Assembly: GCA_001600415.1 (NCBI GenBank)
Contig: BCJX01000004.1
Coordinates: 2,007,064 to 2,071,063, forward strand
Reading direction: 5' to 3'
Length of the DNA stretch: 64,000 nt
From: Pascua guehoae
Taxonomy: Eukaryota > Basidiomycota > Tremellomycetes > Trichosporonales > Trichosporonaceae
Within the stretch, counting starts at the first letter, position 1. Each line of letters opens with the position of its first letter. The notes under the pieces were generated by a model. The model worked only from the letters and a program-made list of their open reading frames with translations. It did not search any database and was not told the DNA's origin. A program made the position numbers and the translations under genes. Shown piece by piece: positions 57,415 to 64,000 of the stretch.

Positions 57415-58228
57415 CTATGAAGCCTCCCGCCCGCGCTTTGCCTCGACGATTGCCTTGACACCATAGCTTCCCAGAAGGAAGACAAGCGTGCTAAAAAAGC
57501 CAATGGCATATCCGAAAGACGGATCGCCCACACTGTGAGGTCCTGTCAGCGGCATTCACTCTTGTGGCCTGGAGGTACCTACCCTTTGGTCACACCGTAA
57601 TAGATCATGAGGGCCACGCACACAAGGAGCGGAGGAAGAAAGAACGCAGTCGCCCCTGGTCCGTTGGCCCGCTGCCTCCCTCGTCTAGCTGTCGACGTTA
57701 GAACAAAACTCACATTTCGGATCCGTCACCACGCGGACAAACCTAGATTTTGATGGGGCATTGGCGTTGACATAGCCGTTGTTGCTGGATTCCGAGTTCG
57801 ATTGGGGGGACGGCGAGTTGCTGCTGAAGTTAATGTGCATCGGGGCAGTGTTGATCTGGCTCAAGGCCTTGCCACCGTGTACATTCTGGCTGATGGGGCC
57901 GCTGAAGTTGAGGATGGGGGCGGAGTACGAGCCCTGGCTCGTCTGTTTGGCCTCGGCGGGGGTACTTGTGCTGTGCTGATGGGGCGTAACCGCGGTCGGT
58001 TGGTTACCGTTGACGGGGGTACCGGTAGTAGTAGGCTGGTTGCCGTTGGCGGGGGTACCGGTGGTATGCTGGTTGTCCTCGCCAGACACCCCCGGCAGAC
58101 CCGCGCCGAGCCTTTCCTGGAATCAGGTGAGCTGGGAACAGCGAGCGCAGACTTGAGTCACATCGAGCACGGTCGGTACGCACAACACGTTTACAGCGCA
58201 CGTCTTCCACGGTCATGATGTTGGACAT
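57415..58228 (-). CDS. Small membrane protein with Asn/Gln/Thr repeats and two TM helices
   Basis: Minus strand, four exons: 58228-58202, 58116-57714, about 57688 (or 57679) to 57583, and 57532-57415; about 217 residues. The N-terminal part is hydrophilic with duplicated GTPxNGNQPT units and many Ser/Asn. Two transmembrane segments follow: AFFLPPLLVCVALMIYYGV and YAIGFFSTLVFLLGSYGVKAI, with a short basic tail (EAKRGREAS). The start ATG (MSNIMTVED) is reached through an 85-nt intron with matching phase. The intron between exons 2 and 3 is either 25 nt (gtgagt...cgacag) or 34 nt (gtgagt...gacgag); both keep frame. I do not recognise the family. Confidence 0.6.
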
Positions 58229-59455
58229 TGGCGGTGAGTGAATGGGTGAGAGATGTTGTTGAAAGCGACACTGAAGGATGTTTGCGTCTACTACTGTACA
58301 TATGTTGAGCCTTCTGGCCAGACTCTCACCCAATGGAGAGGGAGCGCTGCGTGGTCCTTTCCATGAACCACTCTCCTTAACCCCCCTACAGGGATGGACT
58401 GCAAAGTGAGAGTGCCAAGAGGTCACCCCTTCAGATCCCGGCGGCGTAGAAAGAGGTCACAGCGTCGCCCCAGTGGACCTCAATCGGGGGACCTGTGCCC
58501 GTGCGTCCAGGCTGGCTTCGCTTCTTGCTCGGCAGCCTGGACAAGACTCCCTCGTCGACACCTGTAATTTGTGCCCTGGCCGGTGATGCGTTCTTCTTGC
58601 GACATTTGCGGAGTGGCGTTCCCAGATGCTTATAGACTAAACATGGCTCGTTAGCGTTGTCCCCGTTCGTAGGCTGGTACTGCAGCTGGGTCGTGGTACG
58701 TGTGCAGTACAACGACCTCGCGAGCTCGATCCCGGCTAAGCGATATTACTGCCAGGGGTGAGACTGTTCTGGCACCGCCATGCCTATCCATCCAGATGTG
58801 CTGCATGCTGCATGCTACATTTTGCATGCGACACATGGATACGACCTGGGGCTCCAGAGGCGACGCACAGATCTCTGCAAATTCTGGCAATACCCTGCGC
58901 CCCTGCACAGCACCCAGCCAGGCCCCACAAAAGAAGGGCCCGTGCGGAACCACCCCCCGCACGGGCCCCCACTCGGTTTGTGCTGTGCGTCAAGGTCATG
59001 TGTCTTATCCGCGAGCGGCCAGTGCGCGTAAACACTATCTGTCACCTCGCGTCGTACGTCGCCGCGCTCTCAAGGCCGAGGCCAAAAGGGCGAGGCAGTC
59101 CTGACTCTCGAGGCGCCACTGGCGGCACTGCCTCGCCCCCGTCAACGTGAGACACCCAGCCTTGGTGTACTGTTAGGTTGTCTTTCGGCATCCGATGGTC
59201 AAAGCTCCAAGACTGCGGGGGCGCTGCATCAGAGGCTTTGTGGCAAAGGCTTCTGGTGGGGGTGCGGGTAGAGCAGTAGCAGTGGCGTTTATCACCTTGC
59301 CACGCAAGGATTGGCTGTGTCCACGGTACATGGGGCAGGGTAGGGGGTAGTAGCATGTGGTATATTAACTGAGCACACCTTCAAAGGTCAACTTCTCTCA
59401 CTTCGCCTCTCCTTCTCCCTTTTTTCTCTACCTCCCCTCACAGTTGGCCGGCAAC
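58229..59455. other. Intergenic with a perfect hairpin; possible short frame
   Basis: 1.23 kb. It contains a perfect 12-bp inverted repeat (58936-58947 / 58957-58968). A 93-codon frame on the minus strand at 58431-58712 has a basic, low-complexity product and no splice support; I leave it uncalled. Confidence 0.45.
58936..58968. repeat. Perfect 12-bp GC-rich inverted repeat
   Basis: GGGCCCGTGCGG, a 9-nt spacer, then CCGCACGGGCCC. Strong hairpin potential on either strand. There is no T-run, so it is not a Pol III terminator; its role is unknown. Confidence 0.9.
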
Positions 59456-60679
59456 ATGGGGGATCACGATTACTCAGTGTCAGGGCCTTACCAACCGCTA
59501 CGCCAAGACTTCTGGGGTCGACCCTCCAGACTAGAGACCGAGTTCGACGTCACCAGCCACTGGAAGAACAAGCCTTTCAATTACACCGTCCGCCAACTGG
59601 AGGAATACACGACGTTTATGAACCACGCCTGGCGCTGCATTTCCGACTTGCAAAGAGAAAGAACACGCGACCACTCCCCAGCCTCTCTCTTCAGGGATGT
59701 CCTGTCAATTTCCGACATGATCCTCGACGCGTTCTGGATACTCTCACACCTCGAGTGTCATGAGGAGGAGGGGAGTAGGGTGAGGGCAGAGATCCGCTCT
59801 CAGCTACTGAAGATAAGCAACTTTTGCGAGAAAGGTCCGGGATCCAGCTCCGAGACGTCATCATACGTTACCCTGATGATACAGGCATCAGGATACTTTA
59901 TGAAGGACGTACAACCTATGTGTTGGATTCTCGCTGCCCAGTTGGACTTCAAATCGTTCGAGAAGCCTGATCCAGAGGTGATGGCCGACTTTCGTAGAAA
60001 CGCACAAGAGAGTGCCGCGGCCTATTCCTTGAGGGCCCACGAAAGCCTCAGGCGCTACGAAGAGTGTTTGCTAGCAAACCCTACGTCGCTATTTTTCGAC
60101 GCAAAGGAACATCCTCATCACTGGAAAGGACCTCCAATTCTCCAGGACAGGCTAGACGACTTGATGAAGGATGGGCGGCTTGCCCTTCTCTCTTCCGCTG
60201 TTCTTGAACGCGCCACCGAGTTGAGGGACTGGTTGCACCGACCCAAATCCCCTCCAGGCCAAGTGGACAAGCGCGTCCTCAGGGGGCTCATGATGAGGTG
60301 AGTGCATGGCTTCCAACCCCGATTGGTCTTGTTGTGCAGTATCTGACCGGACGCCAGCTTTTGGGCACCAGTCCCCAGTGCCAGTCCACAGGCACAGGGC
60401 GTTTCTGGGCCACCGGGCCCCAGTCATCCCCGCGACACGAACAGTCCTTCGAATGCTGCCACACACGGAACTTTAGGGTGGGTACACGACTTCCAATGTG
60501 GACTGTTTGTGTGAGACTAACAAAGCTCCAGCAATTCTCCGGTGGCCCCTGTCATCTTCCAGTTCGACAAGTTCGCTGAGAGTATCTCGAGTGTCCTGAA
60601 CAACACGCAGAACGTTAATGGGGGCGGGATGGCAGCCTCCCAATTCAACACCGGAGATCAAGATATTCAACATCGTTAA
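59456..60679 (+). CDS. Hypothetical protein, mostly helical
   Basis: Two exons: 59456-60297 and 60532-60679 (990 nt, 329 residues). Donor ATGAG|gtgagt and acceptor with branch gactaac (gctccag) give matching phase. The ATG at 59456 is used since the frame upstream starts with a non-ATG codon and the leader is C/T-rich. The product is charged and predicted helical (LEEYTTFMNHAWRCISDLQRER, DVLSISDMILDAFWILSHLE, SLRAHESLRRYEECLL), with no signal peptide. The second exon adds a short Asn-rich end (NNTQNVNGGGMAASQFNTG). I do not recognise any domain. Confidence 0.65.
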
Positions 60680-60996
60680 GACCACCCTGTCCGGGACGGG
60701 GAGGGAACGAACACGAGATGGGTAATAACCCTCGTCGACGCGCTTGCACGTGCATGCTCCAAACTCGTTAGTCCCTGTCAGCAGATGGCGGGGCCTGACC
60801 ATATGCAGTAATTACACTACGATCCCGTCCGTCTCACGTTTGCGCCAAATACAAGAATCGTGCACGGTCTGGTGCTCACCCCCAAGTGCTCCCCTCATGG
60901 GTGAGTATTATTGGAGTCAAGCGCGATGTCGTCTTGACCCTCTGCAGTGACGATACCCGACCACTCCCGCAGGTACATATCCTCCCCCTGGGGTCC
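60680..60996 (+). other. Intergenic, possibly 5' part of the next gene
   Basis: 317 nt. A consensus intron-like stretch (gtgagtattattgg...ctctgcag, 60901-60946) joins frames around it that could extend the next gene upstream, but an in-frame TAA at about 60818 prevents a clean extension. No start codon is supported there. Confidence 0.4.
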
Positions 60997-62088
60997 ATGG
61001 CCGACGATACACGTTGGCATTATCCCCAACCAAACCGAACCCACGACTTGTGAGTTTGATTCTTATCCACCAGAGTTCAGACATCTGACGGCCTGCGTAG
61101 TGACGTTATACCCACATCTTCTTTCTACCCTCGCAAGGATCACATGCACGGGACCGTTGTACGTACGGCGGCAGACACATTGCCGTCATGACGACCCCCG
61201 ACTACTGGTGAGTCCCATACATGTGAGCCGGATGTACACGGCCTGACCATCTACAGCAACCAAACGCGGACCATCTACTTTATCCTCTCGCCCTCGCCTG
61301 GACGTCGTGGACCCCGTTCATACCATTCACGTGTGTCGTCCACCCGCACGGGCCTCATACCATTCCCGGCCCCTTCCTCATGGTAGCCCAATGCACATGA
61401 TATACCCTCTGTGACTAGCACGATTCCAAGCGCCAGGAGACAGTGCATCGATTCCCATCAAACAACCGACTCAATGGAACGGTACCTGGGTTACGGAGGG
61501 TGTGACAAGAACCATGTGTGTGCTGACGTTGCTTAAGCTTAATAGCAAGGACATCTATGTGACCCAGTCTCTGTTTGAGCAGGACTATGAGTGGTATTCA
61601 AGCGATGAACATGGCAAGTCTGGCACAGCGCCGAGCCTTCGCGTACTCCTTGATTGCATTTATGGATATTACGCCCAGGTGTAAGTAGTTCAGCTCCTAC
61701 CGGATCCCAGATTCTGACGCGCTTAGTAAAGAGAAGTGCTCTTCCCGTAGGACGCATTGTGTGGTATTTGCTTTGGTGGATCTTCCGTCAGGTTTGGAAG
61801 TTGAGGGTTGTCATCCTATGACAGGGTACCCGGTAAGTTGACTACGGGTGAATGTGGGCGAGAACTAACAACCGACAGACCGCGTATATCGTTGATCGTT
61901 GGGACCAGCATCGCGGCAAAGATTACTGTCGGGGTCGGTTTATCATCTACGGCCACTGCTACCAATTTGACAATGACTGTGATGGCCGAAGACATTGTGG
62001 CGTGAGTATTCGAATCTGAGAAGCCATTAATGAACTGCCGTTTTGCGTGAGGCAGTACCCCGAAGGTCGCTGTTCCGTGTGTAGGTGA
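60997..62088 (+). CDS. Hypothetical Cys-rich protein
   Basis: Seven short exons reconstructed from splice signals and phase: 60997-61049, 61101-61162, 61257-61382, 61419-61680, 61727-61832, 61879-62001 and 62056-62088 (765 nt, 254 residues). The C-terminal half looks clearly protein-like: DIYVTQSLFEQDYEWYSSDE, VLLDCIYGYYAQVKEKCSSR, VDRWDQHRGKDYCRGRF and CYQFDNDCDGRRHCGYPEG, with regularly placed Cys. The N-terminal exons are less certain. The start ATG lies in good context (gggtccATGGCC). No domain is recognised. The last exons overlap the 3' end of a minus-strand gene. Confidence 0.45.
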
Positions 62089-62522
62089 TACGTCGGAGGC
62101 AAAAACCAGCACCCAGTACTGCTGCATTCTAGCTCGAAAACGCATGGCTGCGGCGAGACCCTCGTCAATCACGTCAATACGTGTTTCCGTCTCGACAATA
62201 TTTCCAGAAGGCGAGTGCCAGTGCCGGGCTACAAAGACGCCGCCGTCTGGGCCCCTGTGGTGTACAGGATTCGGCGGGACATAGGTCTCGCCTACCTCGG
62301 AAAACCTTGGAACCTTGGAGCACACACCGGTGTCCTTGATTTTACCCTTTTGGCCATGGTCGGATCATCGGCGGAGACAGGGGCGTCAGTGGCGATAGGA
62401 GTATCGGTTGCGGGCAGAAACGTCGGAGGCGGCAGAAGAGCTGGCCACTTGTCAAGACAAGAGACATCACTCAGGATGAAACGAGACGGGCATTTTGTCT
62501 TCTTCGATCGAGACTTACGCAT
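61816..62522 (-). CDS. Hypothetical protein, convergent and overlapping
   Basis: Minus strand, two exons: 62522-62346 and 62313-61816 (675 nt, about 224 residues). The intron is only 32 nt (gtaaaa...ctccaag); a longer 3' choice also keeps frame. The N-terminus is basic (MRKSRSKKTKCPSR), followed by a Pro/Thr/Asp-rich segment (TDTPIATDAPVSADD) and a compact region VGETYVPPNPVHH, GPDGGVFVARHWHSPSGNIVETETRID, FRARMQQYWVLVFASDVSPTHGTATFG, which looks like a folded beta-rich domain. A hydrophobic stretch near the end (VIVKLVAVAVDD) is antisense to the plus-strand gene and may not be translated. I recognise no family. Confidence 0.45.
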
Positions 62523-62850
62523 ACTTGTCGTTTCACTTGTGCGTGATGGTCATAGGAGATGCTAAATACCAGTCCAGTTGTGAAAGGCTGGAGGAGCACG
62601 GCAAACACTACCCCTGGTGCACAGGCGCACTGGCATACTTCCTCTGCCTTTCGCCCCGCTGGTGCCGTCCAGCAGCGCAACATGTGACGCAGCAACCATG
62701 ACTTCACATGCCACACCTACCTCCGTCTCACTGCGCACCGGTTCGGCAACAGCGTAGTACAGCTTGTGGTCAGCATCGCGCGGCGAGTCGGAAAGAGAGC
62801 TCAATCGTCTTGCCGCAGTACCTCCACTTATCACCAACAAGCGTTGGCTT

Positions 62851-62940
62851 GCCCGTTTATATCAGTCGGTAGATAGTTTGACTCTTACTACCACGTGTGT
62901 AAGCAATCAAAATGTCATGGGTTCGAGCCCCATAATGGGC
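62851..62940 (+). tRNA. tRNA-Lys(CTT) with an 18-nt intron
   Basis: All arms can be paired: acceptor GCCCGTT (62851-62857) with AATGGGC (62934-62940), one G-T pair; D stem TATC/GATA with loop AGTCGGTA; anticodon stem TTTGA/TCAAA with loop CTCTTA plus A; T arm ATGGG-TTCGAGC-CCCAT. The anticodon CTT is at 62884-62886. An intron of 18 nt (62888-62905) sits in the canonical position one base 3' of the anticodon. The mature length is 72 nt before the discriminator (T at 62941). A TTTT Pol III terminator follows at about 62946-62949. Confidence 0.92.
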
Positions 62941-62945
62941 TTCTC

Positions 62946-62949
62946 TTTT
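62946..62949 (+). terminator. Pol III terminator (TTTT) of the tRNA-Lys gene
   Basis: A T4 run 6 nt after the 3' end of the tRNA. Confidence 0.65.
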
Positions 62950-63324
62950 GGCTCCTTGGTCCGCCTGAGCTTGTTGCAGTGGGGCAATGTGGCGCATTTA
63001 TCCATTCAACGTAGCGCAGACTCCACACATGAGTGGACAATCTTCTCCTCGGTTAACTTTGCTCCATAACTGCACCTTGCCCACTTCATGTCGCAGCTGC
63101 GCCTTTGTCACTTCGTGTCGCACTTGCACGCAGAGCCACTTGCACGATAGCACTTGTAGATAATTTGACATACTATTATGGGTGGGCTACATAGGTACAG
63201 TAGAACACCCAATTCTACTTGGTTGAAATGTCCGTTCGTGATAAGTGTCCGTTGAAGAGCATGAAAGCATCATCGAATGTCCACAATACTGGCCAAGGGC
63301 GAGTATCATTAATGGGTGGACCCC
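62950..63324. other. Intergenic, no gene seen
   Basis: 375 nt between the tRNA and the 3' end of the lectin-domain gene. Short CACTT/GCACTTG repeats near 63085-63160 are the only visible pattern. Confidence 0.45.
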
Positions 63325-64000
63325 TTAGACGGTGAAGATCTGCTGGGGGTCGTTGCCCGAGCACGACCAGGTCTGGAGAGTCTGGAGAGTGCCGTAAGGC
63401 TTGTTGGGGATAGGGCCCGACTCCTTGCGAACGTTGAGGCACTGGTTGCCGTCAACAACGGCAAGGTGGTTGTCGTCGGTGTAGTACCACTGCTGCTGGC
63501 TGAGGCCCTCGTAGCAGGTCCAGACCTTGATCGCCGAGCCGTCGGTAGTGGCACCGTCGGTCGAGGCGTCGAGGCAGAGCTCGGGCTTGGCGGCGAGCTT
63601 GATGGGGCCAGCGGTGTTGCGCTTAATGTCGAACTGCTGGAGGCGAAGAAGGTTGGCGTCGTTGGGGCCGGCGCAGGGAGCACTGAGATGTCAGCACTAT
63701 GTACAATAATGCGATATATGGGGGCTCACATGACGACGCTCTGGCCGACAGCAGCCTGACCGTTGTTGACGGTCAGACAGCCAGTCGAGGTGCCCTTGAA
63801 GTGAATCTGAGAGCCAGTGGGGGCGGGGGGCTCGGCCGAAGACGAAGCCGAAGACGAAGCCGAAGACGACTCCGAAGCCGAGGCCGAAGACGACTCCGAC
63901 GCCGAGGCCGAGGGAGAGGCAGTAGGCGAAGCAGAGGCCGAGGCTGAGGCCGAGGGCGAAGAGCCGCCGCCCGAGACGGTCCAGATCTGGTTGGTGTTGT
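63325..64000 (-). CDS. Ricin-B-type (beta-trefoil) lectin-domain protein, N-terminal part outside the window
   Basis: Minus strand, two visible exons: 64000-63730 (continuing outside) and 63682-63325, with a 47-nt intron. The edge of the window encodes NTNQIWTVSGGG, the end of a first QxW-type lectin repeat. A Ser/Ala/Glu/Pro linker (SASESSSASA units) follows, then a second domain: FKGTSTGCLTVNNGQAAVG, PCAGPNDANLLRLQQFDIK, KPELCLDAS, IKVWTCYEG, QQQWYYTD, QCLNVRKES and WSCSGNDPQQIFTV. The repeated Q.W/Q.F and Cys pairs are those of the beta-trefoil carbohydrate-binding fold (CBM13). Family members bind galactose or xylose residues. Whether a catalytic domain precedes it cannot be seen. No toxin-type catalytic chain is visible here. 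Confidence 0.82.

Noticed and set aside
58431..58712. 93-codon minus-strand frame
   Set aside because: Basic, no start context beyond a chance ATG, no splice support and no recognisable domain; left uncalled.
63325..64000. Toxin interpretation of the ricin-B-type domain
   Set aside because: Only the carbohydrate-binding trefoil fold is visible; no ribosome-inactivating or pore-forming domain can be seen in the window.

Overview
This window is nuclear DNA of a filament-forming or yeast-like basidiomycete. The best guess is Tremellomycetes, order Trichosporonales or a close relative, inferred from gene style and not from any database search. Protein genes on both strands are split by many very short GT-AG introns (mostly 34-60 nt) with CTRAY-like branch sites (gctaac, gctgac). 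The sequence is GC-rich, gene-dense and not organised in operons. One intron-containing tRNA-Lys(CTT) gene is present.

Layout: a 5'-truncated gene (1-830), a small hypothetical gene (1115-1691), a BIM1/X325-like secreted protein (2757-3694), a type I membrane protein (3822-5229, minus), an intronless bacterial-type 2-keto-4-pentenoate hydratase (6693-7487, minus), a DHA1-type MFS transporter (8272-10789), a low-complexity hypothetical protein (11938-13756), an intronless MDR oxidoreductase (14394-15401, minus), a Mutator-like MITE (15648-16015), a formylglycine sulfatase (16716-18748), an MFS sugar permease (19864-21836), an APC amino-acid permease with 4-nt and 9-nt microexons (22388-24454, minus), an MFS sugar permease (26332-28175, minus) divergent from an HpcH/HpaI aldolase (28696-29642), and a Zn2Cys6 regulator (30191-32595). 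After that come a decayed POT peptide transporter (about 32791-33036), a GH5 mannanase with CBM1 (34460-36073), a GH13 alpha-glucosidase (36952-39046, minus), an ACS-family anion permease (40674-42379), an AA14 LPMO (42948-44112, minus), a lactose-permease-like MFS with another 4-nt microexon (45408-47422, minus), a predicted secreted calpain-type protease with a long Ser/Pro repeat (48950-51262, minus), an F-box protein (52293-53318), a GH51 arabinofuranosidase (53990-55925), an AAA-ATPase relic (56006-56575, minus), a small two-TM protein, three unrecognised genes, the tRNA, and the 3' part of a ricin-B-type lectin gene that runs off the window.

Taken together, the 16-56 kb part reads as a plant-polysaccharide neighbourhood: secreted enzymes cut mannan and xylan (GH5, AA14), GH51 and GH13 remove arabinose and glucose from oligomers, several sugar permeases import products, and an HpcH/HpaI aldolase may act on sugar-acid or aromatic-derived 2-keto acids. 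The Zn2Cys6 protein is the only obvious local regulator. Co-regulation is an inference; no binding site is proven. Exon boundaries were worked out by hand from splice signals, reading phase and family conservation, and for most genes the exon lengths sum to whole codons. Intergenic gaps over about 300 nt are listed with what they hold.
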